Below, piece by piece: positions 37,756 to 47,347 of a DNA stretch of 64,000 nt. The DNA lies in the NCBI RefSeq assembly GCF_900156645.1, contig NZ_FTOC01000001.1, positions 372,001-436,000 of the forward strand, in the 5' to 3' direction. The first letter of the stretch is position 1. Each line of letters starts with the position of its first letter. The stretch comes from Salimicrobium flavidum. GTDB lineage: Bacteria; Bacillota; Bacilli; Bacillales; Halobacillaceae. A program made the position numbers and the translations under genes. The notes below the pieces were generated by a model. That model made no database searches. It was not told the origin of the DNA and saw only the letters and a list, made by a program, of their open reading frames with translations.

Positions 37756-38109
37756 TTAAATGATTTCTTTAATACGCGCTGCTTTACCGCGTAGGTTACG
37801 TAGATAGTAAAGTTTCGCCTGACGTACTTTACCACGACGGGAACGCTCAATTTTAGCGATTCTAGGACTATGAAGTGGGAATGTACGCTCTACACCTACA
37901 CCGTAGGAAATCTTACGCACAGTGAATGTTTCACTGATTCCTCCGTTTTGGCGTTTGATGACAACCCCTTCAAATACCTGGATACGCTCGCGGGTACCTT
38001 CCACAACTTTCGCATGTACCTTTACAGTATCACCTGGGCGAAAAGTAGGGTGGTCCGTACGAAGCTGATCCTTCGTAATTTCATGAAGTAGTTCCTGCAT
38101 TATTTTCAC
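37756..38109 (-). CDS. rplS: 50S ribosomal protein L19
   Basis: L19 sits at the 30S-50S interface. The 117-aa sequence has [34 protein letters not shown], the family signature, and ends in [19 protein letters not shown] strong SD (GGAGAG) precedes the ATG. It has its own promoter and leader after trmD. Confidence 0.98.
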   Translation of the reverse strand: MKIMQELLHEITKDQLRTDHPTFRPGDTVKVHAKVVEGTRERIQVFEGVVIKRQNGGISETFTVRKISYGVGVERTFPLHSPRIAKIERSRRGKVRQAKLYYLRNLRGKAARIKEII

Positions 38110-38190
38110 TCTCCTTTTAACTAATGCTCTTCACTCTATGAGCGAGCGGAACACCGTTTATACACTTAAACCGAATGTCTAAGCACAACG
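38110..38190 (-). ncRNA. rplS leader, candidate L19 autoregulatory element
   Basis: The roughly 80-nt transcript leader ahead of rplS contains a stem made from GCTC...GAGC flanking TCAT-AGA-GTGA. It ends a short way before the SD. L19 leaders of this size and place are known in Bacilli. The match rests on position and a hairpin only; I did not recognise a full consensus. Confidence 0.4.
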
Positions 38191-38193
38191 TAT

Positions 38194-38222
38194 AATATAG
38201 CATATCACACGCTTGAACACAA
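38194..38222 (-). promoter_or_regulatory. Promoter of rplS
   Basis: TTGTGT, 17-nt spacer, TATATT with an extended TGC before the -10, located right after the trmD stop. It lets rplS be transcribed separately from rpsP-trmD. Confidence 0.65.
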
Positions 38223-38229
38223 GTGTTCT

Positions 38230-38955
38230 TCAGGTTTTTCCCCACTGATCAAGCCACTCTTTTTCACTATCAGTGAGTTCTGCTTTTTTTAATAGATCCG
38301 GACGTCTCGAAGCAGTCCTTTTCAAGGATTCCTTGCGACGCCATTCATCGATTTTGGCATGGTTGCCTGAAGTAAGAACTTCAGGAACTTCCATCCCACG
38401 GAAATTTTGCGGGCGTGTGTAGTGGGGATGCTCAAGCAGATGGTCGGAAAAGGAGTCACCAGGGGCAGACTGTTCATTCCCAAGCACACCCGGCAGCAGT
38501 CGGATGACCGCATCCATCGTTACCATTGCCGGAAGTTCCCCGCCGGTGAGGACATAGTCTCCTATAGAAATCTCGTCCGTCACAAGATTTTCTCTGATAC
38601 GCTCATCATACCCTTCATAATGACCGCATAAGAACACTAGGTGCTTTTCTTTAGAAAATTCTTCCGCTTTCGCCTGGGTGAGTGGTTCGCCCTGGGGGCA
38701 CATCATAATGACCCTAGCCTTATTTTCAGGGTCGATAGTTGCCATGGCATCAAACATGGGTTGGGGAGTCAGAACAAGTCCGGCTCCTCCTCCATACGGG
38801 TAATCGTCCACCTTATTATGCTTATTCTCTGAATAATCACGGAAATTGATGAATTGATGAGAGAATGCTCCATTATTCTGAGCACGTTTTAAGATGGAGG
38901 AGTTCAGCACGCCGTCGAACATTTCAGGAAACAATGTCAGTATATCTATGTGCAT
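38230..38955 (-). CDS. trmD: tRNA (guanine37-N1)-methyltransferase TrmD
   Basis: TrmD methylates G37 of tRNAs next to the anticodon and prevents frameshifting. The 241-aa SPOUT-family protein starts [13 protein letters not shown]. Its knot region is [14 protein letters not shown] and [17 protein letters not shown]. The C-terminal domain has HYTRPQNF. The start overlaps the rimM stop by 1 bp. Confidence 0.98.
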   Translation of the reverse strand: MHIDILTLFPEMFDGVLNSSILKRAQNNGAFSHQFINFRDYSENKHNKVDDYPYGGGAGLVLTPQPMFDAMATIDPENKARVIMMCPQGEPLTQAKAEEFSKEKHLVFLCGHYEGYDERIRENLVTDEISIGDYVLTGGELPAMVTMDAVIRLLPGVLGNEQSAPGDSFSDHLLEHPHYTRPQNFRGMEVPEVLTSGNHAKIDEWRRKESLKRTASRRPDLLKKAELTDSEKEWLDQWGKT

Positions 38956-39473
38956 CAGTCCAACAGCCCTTCCATCGGCTCAATGATCACCGATTGCTTC
39001 TGGATATCGACTCGAATGACGACATCCTCTATATAAGGAATCAACGCATCTCCTTTATCTTCTCTATCAACTACCCACACATCGTTCGCACCCGGAGTCA
39101 GTATTTCTTTTATTTTTCCGACATAGAGGCCAGTCTTCGTATAAACATAACAGCCGATGATTTCGTGAAAATAGAATTCATCGGCACCAAGAGAACCGAT
39201 CTCCTCTTTTTTAACCATAAGCATGCCGTTTTTTAAAGGTTCTACATCGTTGATCGTAGGGTATTCACGAAAGGAGAGTAAATCAAAACCTTTGTGGATG
39301 CGGTGAGTATCCACAGTAAGGGCAATCGGATCGTCCGTTTCGCCGCTCGTCCAGTAAAGCGTTCTCCCTTTCTTGAAACGTTCTTCAAAGTCGGTGATCC
39401 TTTTGATTTTCACCTCACCTTTAATGCCATGCGTGTTTACAATTTTACCAACATTCAAATACTCCTGTTCCAT
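38955..39473 (-). CDS. rimM: 16S rRNA processing protein RimM
   Basis: RimM helps mature the head of the 30S subunit with S19. The N-terminal domain starts [23 protein letters not shown]. The C-terminal PRC barrel includes [18 protein letters not shown] and [14 protein letters not shown]. Length is 172 aa. It adjoins ylqD with no gap and is coupled to trmD. Confidence 0.97.
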   Translation of the reverse strand: MEQEYLNVGKIVNTHGIKGEVKIKRITDFEERFKKGRTLYWTSGETDDPIALTVDTHRIHKGFDLLSFREYPTINDVEPLKNGMLMVKKEEIGSLGADEFYFHEIIGCYVYTKTGLYVGKIKEILTPGANDVWVVDREDKGDALIPYIEDVVIRVDIQKQSVIIEPMEGLLD

Positions 39474-39863
39474 TTAACCATCCCTCACTCGTTTGACGAA
39501 TCCATTCTCAATCACTATTTCTTTTTCCTGTAACTTCTTCCATTCCATACCTTCCTTCACTTCGACGACACTCTCTATTTCTTCGATAGTGAATTCATGG
39601 AAATCCGGAAGTATTTCAAGCTGCTCCTTATGATACTGGAGCGTTTGTATCTTCGCTTTCCTTTGCCTGACTTCCTGAGTCAACCGTTCGTCAATGTTAG
39701 AAGGGAGCGAACCATGCTTTTTCTCCATTTTTTTACGTTCGAAATGAAATTGCTCCACTTCTCTTTCCATGCGCTCAAGTTGATGATCGAGACGGTTGTT
39801 CTGGGCTTCCCGTTCGTTTTCTGTCAGAACTACTTTCACCGGAATTTTTTTAATGACTTTCAA
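39474..39863 (-). CDS. ylqD: YlqD family protein
   Basis: A 129-aa protein of unknown function, conserved between khpA and rimM in Bacillaceae. It starts with KVIKKIPVKVVLTENERE, continues as a long charged helix or coiled coil (about 20-85) and ends with a small beta-rich segment. The best start is TTG at 39863, behind AGAGGTG. The first residues match the family, and no ATG fits. Both the SD and the start lie in a perfect inverted repeat, and an intrinsic terminator lies just upstream, so expression relative to khpA may be low. Confidence 0.85.
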   Translation of the reverse strand: MKVIKKIPVKVVLTENEREAQNNRLDHQLERMEREVEQFHFERKKMEKKHGSLPSNIDERLTQEVRQRKAKIQTLQYHKEQLEILPDFHEFTIEEIESVVEVKEGMEWKKLQEKEIVIENGFVKRVRDG

Positions 39864-39877
39864 AGAGGCACCTCTTT
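39862..39877 (-). promoter_or_regulatory. Hairpin over the ylqD Shine-Dalgarno and start codon
   Basis: AAAGAGGTGCCTCTTT is a perfect 16-bp palindrome in which the SD (AGAGG) pairs with the bases leading into the TTG start. With a GTGC loop the stem is 6 bp. It could lower translation initiation on ylqD-rimM-trmD messages. Confidence 0.45.
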
Positions 39878-39885
39878 TCAGATGC

Positions 39886-39916
39886 AAAAAAAGGGAAAGG
39901 CCAATATCCCTCTCCC
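39886..39916 (-). terminator. Intrinsic terminator between khpA and ylqD
   Basis: GGGAGAGG pairs with CCTTTCCC (8 bp with one G-U) around an 8-nt loop, followed by seven Ts. It begins a few bases past the khpA stop inside an otherwise continuous operon. It would attenuate ylqD-rimM-trmD relative to rpsP-khpA. Confidence 0.75.
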
Positions 39917-39921
39917 TCTTC

Positions 39922-40149
39922 TTACATAATGTCAACATAAACCTTCTTGGTGTTATCTCTATTTGCTGCATAGATGACGGTACGGATCGATTTGGCGATC
40001 CGACCATTTTTACCGATTATTTTCCCCACGTCGTCCTGATGAACAGTAACGTGATAGACAAGCTTATCAGCTTCATCTTTCACTTCGACATTCATTTCCT
40101 CAGGATAATCGATCAGTGGGGTGATCATCGTTTCAAGTAAGGCTTCCAT
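39922..40149 (-). CDS. khpA: KH-domain RNA-binding protein KhpA (YlqC)
   Basis: A 75-aa single KH domain with the GKIIGKNGRIAKSIRTVI loop (GxxG = GKNG). KhpA with KhpB (Jag) binds many mRNAs and small RNAs in Firmicutes. It follows rpsP by 15 bp, its universal neighbour here. Confidence 0.95.
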   Translation of the reverse strand: MEALLETMITPLIDYPEEMNVEVKDEADKLVYHVTVHQDDVGKIIGKNGRIAKSIRTVIYAANRDNTKKVYVDIM

Positions 40150-40164
40150 GTGATCACACTACTT

Positions 40165-40437
40165 TTATTTTTGATTTTTACTATCGTGGAACTGCTTCAT
40201 GATACCTTCTTTAGAGAAAAGGTTACGAACTGTATCGCTAGGCTGAGCTCCATCTGTCATCCACTGAAGAGCTTTTTCCTGATCGATGCTTACTTCGATA
40301 GGATTAGCTACTGGATTATAAGTTCCGATCTGCTCGATGATACGACCATCACGCGGAGCACGGGCGTCTGCTACTACTACACGATAGAATGGGTTACGTT
40401 TTGCACCCATACGTTTCAAACGAATTTTTACTGCCAT
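40165..40437 (-). CDS. rpsP: 30S ribosomal protein S16
   Basis: A 90-aa protein starting [41 protein letters not shown], the S16 signature. An excellent SD, GGAGGTG, precedes the ATG. It is first in rpsP-khpA-ylqD-rimM-trmD and has its own promoter. Confidence 0.98.
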   Translation of the reverse strand: MAVKIRLKRMGAKRNPFYRVVVADARAPRDGRIIEQIGTYNPVANPIEVSIDQEKALQWMTDGAQPSDTVRNLFSKEGIMKQFHDSKNQK

Positions 40438-40482
40438 ATTTATTGCACCTCCGAATTAAATTAATGACTCACACAGATTAAG

Positions 40483-40511
40483 ATTTTAGCAGAACTTCAA
40501 AACTGTGTAAA
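40483..40511 (-). promoter_or_regulatory. Promoter of rpsP operon
   Basis: TTTACA (5/6), 17-nt spacer, TAAAAT (5/6) with extended TGC before the -10. It lies about 45 nt upstream of the rpsP ATG, in the gap after ffh. Confidence 0.75.
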
Positions 40512-40522
40512 GCATTTTTCCA

Positions 40523-41863
40523 TTACATAAAAGGAAAATTCATTCCTTTTCCTTTTTTACCTTTTTGATTACTGAACTGCTTCATCATTTTCTTCATTTC
40601 ATTGAACTGTTTCAAAAGACGGTTCACTTCTGACACAGAGGTTCCAGATCCCTTTGCAATCCTTTTCTTTCGACTCGCATTCATGAGGGAAGGGTCCTGG
40701 CGTTCTTTTTTAGTCATGGATTGAATGATCGCTTCGACATGTACAATCTGTTTGTCATCAAAAGAAGCGTTTTTCAGACCCTTCATCTTATTCGCACCCG
40801 GAATCATATCAATGATCTCATCCAGAGGACCCATATTTTTGACCTGCGACATCTGATCAAGAAAATCATCGAACGTGAACGAAGCGTTCTTCATTTTGGC
40901 TTCCAGTTCTTTCGCCTGTTTTTCGTCCACCTGCGTTTCCGCCTTTTCAATCAGCGAAAGCATGTCCCCCATACCAAGGATACGAGAAGCCATGCGCTCC
41001 GGATGGAAAACTTCCAGCTCATCCAGTTTTTCTCCCATACCTACGAACTTGATCGGTTTGCCCGTCACCGCTTTGATCGATAGTGCAGCACCACCGCGTG
41101 TGTCGCCATCCAGTTTAGTCAGGAGTACGCCGGTGATATCCAGCTGCTCATCAAAACTCTGAGCAACATTCACAGCATCCTGTCCGGTCATGGAGTCCAC
41201 GACAAGAAAGATCTCATCAGGTGTCACGGCTTCCTTGATCTGTGCCAGTTCACCCATCAGCTCACCATCGATATGAAGCCTACCGGCGGTATCGATGATC
41301 ACATAGTCCTGATGGTTCTCTTTGGCTTGTTCCACTGCCCGCTTCGCAATATCAACAGGATTAGCTTCAGTACCTTCAGAGTGTACAGGAAAGCTCAGCT
41401 GCTTCCCGATCGTTTCCAACTGGTCGATCGCCGCCGGACGATAAACGTCCGCAGCTGCAAGCAACGGGCTACGGTTGTAATTTTTCCGCAGCAGATTGGC
41501 GAGTTTCCCGGTAGTCGTCGTTTTACCGGCACCCTGAAGTCCTACCATCATGATGACTGTGGGAGATTTTTTTGCTACAGCAATTTTGCTTTCGTCGCCA
41601 CCCATCAATTCTGTAAGTTCTTCTTTCACTACTTTTATTACCTGTTGCCCGGGTGTCAAGCTTTCCATGACTTCCTGTCCTACAGCACGTTCACGGATCC
41701 TTTTGACGAAATCCTTCACCACTTTGAAGTTTACGTCGGCTTCAAGAAGTGCCAGACGCACTTCTCTGGACATTTCTTTGACATCATCTTCTTCAACTTT
41801 CCCTTTTCCTTTAATCTTCTGAATTGTTCCCTGCAATCGTTCCGAAAGCCCTTCAAAAGCCAT
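40523..41863 (-). CDS. ffh: Signal recognition particle protein Ffh
   Basis: Ffh binds signal sequences and SRP RNA for co-translational targeting. The N domain spans about 1-90 and the G domain has GLQGAGKTTTTGKLA, DTAGRLH and TKLDGDTRGG. The Met-rich M domain follows, containing SGTSVSEVNRLLKQFNEMKKMMKQF and ending GMNFPFM. Length is 446 aa. It lies 13 bp after ylxM. FtsY, its receptor, is encoded just upstream. Confidence 0.98.
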   Translation of the reverse strand: MAFEGLSERLQGTIQKIKGKGKVEEDDVKEMSREVRLALLEADVNFKVVKDFVKRIRERAVGQEVMESLTPGQQVIKVVKEELTELMGGDESKIAVAKKSPTVIMMVGLQGAGKTTTTGKLANLLRKNYNRSPLLAAADVYRPAAIDQLETIGKQLSFPVHSEGTEANPVDIAKRAVEQAKENHQDYVIIDTAGRLHIDGELMGELAQIKEAVTPDEIFLVVDSMTGQDAVNVAQSFDEQLDITGVLLTKLDGDTRGGAALSIKAVTGKPIKFVGMGEKLDELEVFHPERMASRILGMGDMLSLIEKAETQVDEKQAKELEAKMKNASFTFDDFLDQMSQVKNMGPLDEIIDMIPGANKMKGLKNASFDDKQIVHVEAIIQSMTKKERQDPSLMNASRKKRIAKGSGTSVSEVNRLLKQFNEMKKMMKQFSNQKGKKGKGMNFPFM

Positions 41864-41876
41864 GTGGGAGACCCCC

Positions 41877-42197
41877 CTATTCTAATTCTCTCAATTGATC
41901 GACATATCGCCTGTACGGGTCCGCCTGATCGAGCGATTGTTCCATTTCATCCAAAAGTTTCTGACGTTTGCTGAATTTATCAAACAGGAGCAGTTTTTTT
42001 TCATATTCCTCAAGCATCATCTCTGTACGACGGATGTTATCATAAACAGCCTGCCGGGATACATCGAACGTTTCGGAAATTTCTCCGAGGGAGTAATCCT
42101 CAAGAAAATAAAGCTCCATGTAGTTTCTTTGTTTAGGAGTTAAGAGCGACTGATAGAAATCGAATAAAAAATTGACTCTCGTAGTTTTTTCAAGCAT
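41877..42197 (-). CDS. ylxM: YlxM, SRP-associated DNA-binding-like HTH protein
   Basis: A 106-aa sigma-like helix-turn-helix protein. [51 protein letters not shown] is the sigma-70 region 4-like HTH of the UPF0122 family. The homologue in streptococci binds Ffh and SRP RNA. Linkage to ffh is conserved. Confidence 0.95.
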   Translation of the reverse strand: MLEKTTRVNFLFDFYQSLLTPKQRNYMELYFLEDYSLGEISETFDVSRQAVYDNIRRTEMMLEEYEKKLLLFDKFSKRQKLLDEMEQSLDQADPYRRYVDQLRELE

Positions 42198-42239
42198 CTC
42201 TTCGACTCCTTGTTAAGTGAAATACCTTTACAAAACTTA

Positions 42240-42269
42240 ATAATAAAGGAGAATATTCCGTACTGTCAA
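42240..42269 (-). promoter_or_regulatory. Promoter of ylxM-ffh
   Basis: TTGACA (perfect), 18-nt spacer, TATTAT (5/6), in the ftsY-ylxM gap about 45 nt before the ylxM ATG. Confidence 0.75.
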
Positions 42270-42272
42270 GGA

Positions 42273-43625
42273 TTATTCCTCTTCTCCCTGTTCTTCATAT
42301 TCATCTATCATATCTGCGAATAACCCGTAGACGAATGCATGGGCATCAAAGGCTTCCAGGTCATTTACACCCTCGCCGAGACCCACCAGTTTCACCGGAA
42401 TTTCCAGTTCTTTTCGAATAGCGAGGATAATTCCGCCTTTGGCCGTACCATCCAATTTCGTCAGTACAATTCCCGTAACGTCGGTCACTTCCGAGAAAGT
42501 CTTCGCCTGACTCATCGCATTTTGTCCGGTCGTAGCATCTAATGTAAGCAACACTTCATGAGGAGCGCCGGGTATTTCTCTGGAAATGACTTTTTTCACT
42601 TTAGACAGTTCATTCATGAGGTTCACTTTGTTCTGGAGACGTCCTGCCGTATCGCAGATGAGGACATCAGCTTTCCTCGACTTGGCTGCTTTAATCCCGT
42701 CATAAACCACTGCTGCCGGATCGCTCCCGGCACTGTGTTTAATGACATCTACACCTACCCTGTCGCCCCACGAGTGAAGTTGCTCGATGGCGCCGGCCCG
42801 GAACGTGTCACCCGCAGCAAGGATCACTTTCTTGCCTTCCTGCCTTAACTGATAAGCCAATTTACCAATGGAAGTCGTTTTCCCTACACCATTGACACCT
42901 ACAAAAAGATAAACACTGAGACCGTCCGGTTCTGTACGCAGCCCCTGAACCTCTTCTTCTTCCTCATCCCCATAATAAAGTTCTACCAGCTTCTCGGAGA
43001 TAACTTCACGCACTTCTCTCGTGTCCTTGATATTACGGCGTTTCACTTCCATCTCCAGCTCTTCAATAAGATCCATCACCGCGTGAACCCCGACATCCGC
43101 GGAAATCAGAACTTCTTCAAGTTCTTCAAAGAACTCTTCATCGACTTCGCGATACTTCGCAACCAGCTCATTGATTTTTGTAGAGAAGGAATCTCTTGTT
43201 TTCGCAAGTCCCTTCCTGAACTTCTCTGCAATAGAGGCTTGCTTCTCTTTCGATTCAACGACTGCCGGCTCTTCCGGAAGAGCTTCTGTATCTTCCGGTT
43301 CCGGGAGAGGAGTCTCCTCCTGCTCTTCAACCTTTGGAGCTTCTAATTCTTCCTGAGGAACGGAAGTTTCAGGTGCTTCGAGCTCGGGTTGGTCTTCTTC
43401 TACCGGAGATTCATGCTTCTCTTCTTCCTCTTTTTCCTCGTCTTCCTGCGGGGCAACAGGTGCTTCAGATTGTTCATCTGAGGTTTCCTGAACTTCAGAT
43501 TCCTGAATACTATTATCTTTTTCTGTTTCATCTTTTTCAAGTTCCGTCGGCTTTTCCTCGTGACTGGCCGGTTCTTCAACTTCAATAGGTGTGAATTGTT
43601 CTTTCAGTTTCTTGAAAAATCCCAT
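42273..43625 (-). CDS. ftsY: Signal recognition particle receptor FtsY
   Basis: FtsY is the membrane-associated GTPase that receives SRP. The first ~15 residues (GFFKKLKEQF) are a basic amphipathic helix. A Glu-rich acidic region of about 110 residues follows, much longer than in B. subtilis. The NG domain has GVNGVGKTTSIGKLA, DTAGRLQNK and TKLDGTAKGG. The ATG at 43625 gives 450 aa and follows GGAAGG. It lies 15 bp after smc. The acidic insert fits a halophilic proteome. Confidence 0.97.
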   Translation of the reverse strand: MGFFKKLKEQFTPIEVEEPASHEEKPTELEKDETEKDNSIQESEVQETSDEQSEAPVAPQEDEEKEEEEKHESPVEEDQPELEAPETSVPQEELEAPKVEEQEETPLPEPEDTEALPEEPAVVESKEKQASIAEKFRKGLAKTRDSFSTKINELVAKYREVDEEFFEELEEVLISADVGVHAVMDLIEELEMEVKRRNIKDTREVREVISEKLVELYYGDEEEEEVQGLRTEPDGLSVYLFVGVNGVGKTTSIGKLAYQLRQEGKKVILAAGDTFRAGAIEQLHSWGDRVGVDVIKHSAGSDPAAVVYDGIKAAKSRKADVLICDTAGRLQNKVNLMNELSKVKKVISREIPGAPHEVLLTLDATTGQNAMSQAKTFSEVTDVTGIVLTKLDGTAKGGIILAIRKELEIPVKLVGLGEGVNDLEAFDAHAFVYGLFADMIDEYEEQGEEE

Positions 43626-43640
43626 CAAATCATCCTTCCT

Positions 43641-46600
43641 TTACACTTCTAATAATGACTCTGACTCCTCGAGTCTCACCGAAACTACGCTAGAGACTCC
43701 GGACTCCTGCATCGTCACTCCATACAACACATCAGCCTGTTCCATCGTTCCTTTACGGTGAGTGATAACGATAAATTGAGTTTCACTGCTGAATTCTGTC
43801 AGGAATTTCGCAAATCGATCGACGTTCGCTTCATCAAGAGCCGCTTCCACCTCATCCAGCACACAAAAAGGGACGGGACGAACTTTCAATATGGAAAACA
43901 ACAGCGTGATAGCAGTCAGCGCCCGTTCTCCACCGGAGAGCAGACTCATACTCTGTAATTTCTTTCCTGGAGGCTGGGCTATGATATCCACTCCTGTTTC
44001 CAGCAGGTCATCCGGTTCAGTCAATTTCAACTCAGCTTTCCCACCACCGAACAGCTGCTTAAAGACATCATCGAACTGGGCGCTGATAGCCTGGAATGTT
44101 TCCTTGAACTTCCGTTCCATTTCCTCGTCCATCTCGCTCATGACGCTACGAAGTGTTTGTTTAGCAGATAATAGATCGTCTTCCTGAGCTTTCAGAAATT
44201 CAAATCTCTCTTTCACTTCTTCGTATTCATCGATGGCCGCAAGATTGACTGTTCCCAGTTCTTCTATACCTCGTTTAATAAGCTTCACTTTCGTAGTGGC
44301 TTTGTCGATATCCTCCACCTTGGGATACGTTTCTCTGGCTTTTTCAAAAGTCATGACGTATTCCTTTTCGAGGTAGCGGAGAAGATTCTCAAGCTCTACG
44401 TCAAGCCTGTTTGCCTTCACCTCTTTATCCTGGAGGTTCTGTACGTAATTCGAATGGATACGGTGATCTTCCTTCAGATTTCCATCCAGCTGATCCACAC
44501 GCTCCTGTAAAGTGCGGCGTTTTTCTTTCGTTTCCGTAAGTTTATTGGACAGACTCTCCTGATTCGCCTGTTCCGAGCGGATCTTTTCCTCGATTTCTTC
44601 TTTTGTCTCCCCGGAAGAGAAGAACGAGATCAGTTCCTGATAATTTTCTTCTGTTTGTTGCAAGGCGGATTCTTTCTCTTTATATTCTTCCCCCATTTGT
44701 TCAAGTCTTTCTGTCGCATTTTTTACTTCCGCCTGTTGGGTGGCAAGCTCTACTTTGAGATCCTGTTCTTTCGAGACAAGAGCTTCTTTGTTTTGTTCTT
44801 TTTCTTCTTTCACGCCGGTGAGGCGATCGATTTCCTGCTGGGTCTCACTGATTTTCTCCTCAAGTTCCACCAAGTCCCGGTCAATCGTTTGTTCGTCTCT
44901 TTCTATTCTGTCATGCTCTTCCTGTTTTTGAGTATATTCCTGGTCAAGAAAAGATAACCGTTCTTCATAATTGGATAGGGAAAATTGAAGTTCTCTTTCT
45001 TCTTCACGATAAACACGGACCTGTTCTTTGATTTCATCACTTTTCTCTTCCAGACGTTGGAGAGATTGTTCCTGGTCCTCCATGGAATCTTTGAGAGATT
45101 TCACTTTCTTCTCTGCCCGCTTCATTTTTTCCTCGTAATCCGTAATTTTCTCTTTCAATTCACTGAGTTCCTGCTCTTGAGTAAATAGAGAGGAGGACTT
45201 TCCTGATTTTGCTCCACCGGACATAGACCCTCCGGGATTCACTACATCCCCTTCAAGAGTTACTACTTTGAATTTCCGTCCTGTCGTCCGGGCTAAATCA
45301 TTGGCCGCCTGAAGATCCTCAGCGATCAAAATATGCCCAAGCAAATGTTCAAGCACGTGGCAATATTCATCCCCCACTTCAATAAGAGAACTAGCCACCC
45401 CTTCAAAACCTGCTTTCCCCCGTATTCCCTGAAGCGTCCTTTCAGGGACGAACCTTTCTTTCACAGCATCCATCGGGAGAAAAGTCGCTCTTCCCTGATT
45501 CGTCTTCTTCAACCATTCAATGGCAGCACGGGCAGATTTTTCATCAGATGTGATAACATGCTGGGCCTGGGCTCCGAGAGCCGTTTCTATTGCTGTTATA
45601 TAGTGCTTCGGAATCGTCACCGCTTCGAGCACTGAGCCTTCTATTCCTGATATACTTTGGTCTTCCCTTGCTTTCAATATGGCCTTTACTCCCTGGAAGT
45701 ATCCGGAGAAAGACTCTTTCATTTCTTCCAGTGTGGTTTTCTTAGAGCGGAGACTCTCCATATATTGATAACCCTGATAAAGCTTTTGACGCCATTCTTC
45801 GTAATTCTTCTTTGTTTCTTTCAACTGTCCGTCCATATCTTTGTATTCAACGTGCAGCTCTTCTTCTTGTTTTTGTAGCGGTTGAAGCTTTTCACAAACT
45901 TCCTGATGCTGCTTTTTCACTGCGTTCATCTGTTCTCGCATTTCTTTTGTTCTTTCGTCAGACTGATGGGATACGAGTTGTTGAAGCCGTTTATTAAGAT
46001 GTTGCTTTTCATTCCGTTTGGCTGCCTGTTCATTCAACAGATCAATGTAGTCGGCTTTCAGATCGTCTACAGATTTTTCAATGGTCTCTATCTCTTCATA
46101 TAAAGCAGTAGCCGTTGTTTTCAGCTGATTCTTCGTTTCTTGTTCCGCTTGTTTTTTCAGTTGTTTATCTTCTTTTGCTTCTTCAATTTGTTGTTGAAGC
46201 GTTGAAAGCTCTTCTTTCAGCTTTACACGGTCCGATTCGAGACTCGCCTTTTTCTCTTCATAGTGTTTCCTTTTCTCCTGGAAAAGTTCCCGTTTTCCTG
46301 TAAGGCTCTCCAGTTTTTTCGTAACCTGAAGAAGAGTCCCATGGGTTTCGTCAATGGACTCATCCAGGCTCGCACCTTCCTTGCGAAGGTCTGCTACTTC
46401 CTGCTCTTTTTGAGCTGCTTTTTCTGCCAGCTTTCGTTCCTGCTTTCGGTGTTCTTCGATCGTTTCTTCTAGAGACTGCCATTCTTCATGCATATCCTCT
46501 ATCTGAGTTACGAGTAGAGAAACTTCCTCAGATTGAAGTTCCTCTTTTTTCTCCAAATAATCTTTGGCGATAGAGGCTTGTTCTTTCAAAGGCTCTACTC

Positions 46601-47204
46601 TGCCTTCAATCTCAGAAAGGATATCTTTCACACGGTACAGGTTGGCTTCGGTTTCTTCGAGTTTCGATTCCGCCTTTCGCTTCCTCTGTTTGTATTTCAA
46701 CACACCTGCAGCCTCTTCGAAAATGACTCTCCGGTCTTTCGGCTTGGAGTTTAATATCTCCTCCACTTTTCCCTGGCTGATAATTGAAAATGCTTCTCTC
46801 CCAAGGCCAGAGTCCATGAATAAATCAACAATATCCTTCAACCTGCACGTTTCTTTGTTTATCGAAAATTCACTGTCACCAGTACGATAGACTCTTCTCG
46901 TCACCTGTACTTCCTCATAGTCAAGCGGTAGTCCCTTGTCTTCATTATCGAGAGTCAGTGTAACTTCCGCATACCCTTGAGAACGCCTTGTGTCACTCCC
47001 GGAGAAAATGATATCTTCCATTTTACTACCTCTGAGAGAGCGGGCGGATTGTTCTCCGAGTACCCAACGTATGGCATCTGTTATATTACTCTTTCCGCTC
47101 CCGTTCGGTCCGACCACTGCGGTGACCCCTGGAACGAATTGCACATCTATTTTATCGGCAAAGGATTTGAAACCGACTGTTTCCAATTGTTTGAGGAACA
47201 TCAT
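43641..47204 (-). CDS. smc: Chromosome partition protein SMC
   Basis: SMC is the condensin core ATPase. The N-terminal head starts FLKQLETVGFKSFADK with Walker A GPNGSGKSN. Long coiled coils flank a hinge at about residues 505-670 that includes the GGSMSGG turn. The C-terminal head has the ABC signature LLSGGERALTAI and Walker B FCVLDEVEAALDEANV. Length is 1187 aa, full size. AGGAGG precedes the ATG pair. In B. subtilis rnc precedes smc directly; here a plus-strand gene intervenes. Confidence 0.98.
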   Translation of the reverse strand: MMFLKQLETVGFKSFADKIDVQFVPGVTAVVGPNGSGKSNITDAIRWVLGEQSARSLRGSKMEDIIFSGSDTRRSQGYAEVTLTLDNEDKGLPLDYEEVQVTRRVYRTGDSEFSINKETCRLKDIVDLFMDSGLGREAFSIISQGKVEEILNSKPKDRRVIFEEAAGVLKYKQRKRKAESKLEETEANLYRVKDILSEIEGRVEPLKEQASIAKDYLEKKEELQSEEVSLLVTQIEDMHEEWQSLEETIEEHRKQERKLAEKAAQKEQEVADLRKEGASLDESIDETHGTLLQVTKKLESLTGKRELFQEKRKHYEEKKASLESDRVKLKEELSTLQQQIEEAKEDKQLKKQAEQETKNQLKTTATALYEEIETIEKSVDDLKADYIDLLNEQAAKRNEKQHLNKRLQQLVSHQSDERTKEMREQMNAVKKQHQEVCEKLQPLQKQEEELHVEYKDMDGQLKETKKNYEEWRQKLYQGYQYMESLRSKKTTLEEMKESFSGYFQGVKAILKAREDQSISGIEGSVLEAVTIPKHYITAIETALGAQAQHVITSDEKSARAAIEWLKKTNQGRATFLPMDAVKERFVPERTLQGIRGKAGFEGVASSLIEVGDEYCHVLEHLLGHILIAEDLQAANDLARTTGRKFKVVTLEGDVVNPGGSMSGGAKSGKSSSLFTQEQELSELKEKITDYEEKMKRAEKKVKSLKDSMEDQEQSLQRLEEKSDEIKEQVRVYREEERELQFSLSNYEERLSFLDQEYTQKQEEHDRIERDEQTIDRDLVELEEKISETQQEIDRLTGVKEEKEQNKEALVSKEQDLKVELATQQAEVKNATERLEQMGEEYKEKESALQQTEENYQELISFFSSGETKEEIEEKIRSEQANQESLSNKLTETKEKRRTLQERVDQLDGNLKEDHRIHSNYVQNLQDKEVKANRLDVELENLLRYLEKEYVMTFEKARETYPKVEDIDKATTKVKLIKRGIEELGTVNLAAIDEYEEVKERFEFLKAQEDDLLSAKQTLRSVMSEMDEEMERKFKETFQAISAQFDDVFKQLFGGGKAELKLTEPDDLLETGVDIIAQPPGKKLQSMSLLSGGERALTAITLLFSILKVRPVPFCVLDEVEAALDEANVDRFAKFLTEFSSETQFIVITHRKGTMEQADVLYGVTMQESGVSSVVSVRLEESESLLEV

Positions 47205-47347
47205 TTATCCTCCTGTTTATAAGTACTTTCTCTAACTTATATATTTTATCACATAACCGTTCCGGCACGCACCTTGCTTTTAGGGGTTTCAAAATCACGA
47301 CGAATCCTCTATCATAGACAATAACTGAAAACAGGGGGAAGATTACT

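Noticed and set aside
41273-41974. A 233-codon plus-strand open frame across ffh and ylxM
   Set aside because: Antisense to two conserved genes, and composition is typical of a complementary-strand frame.
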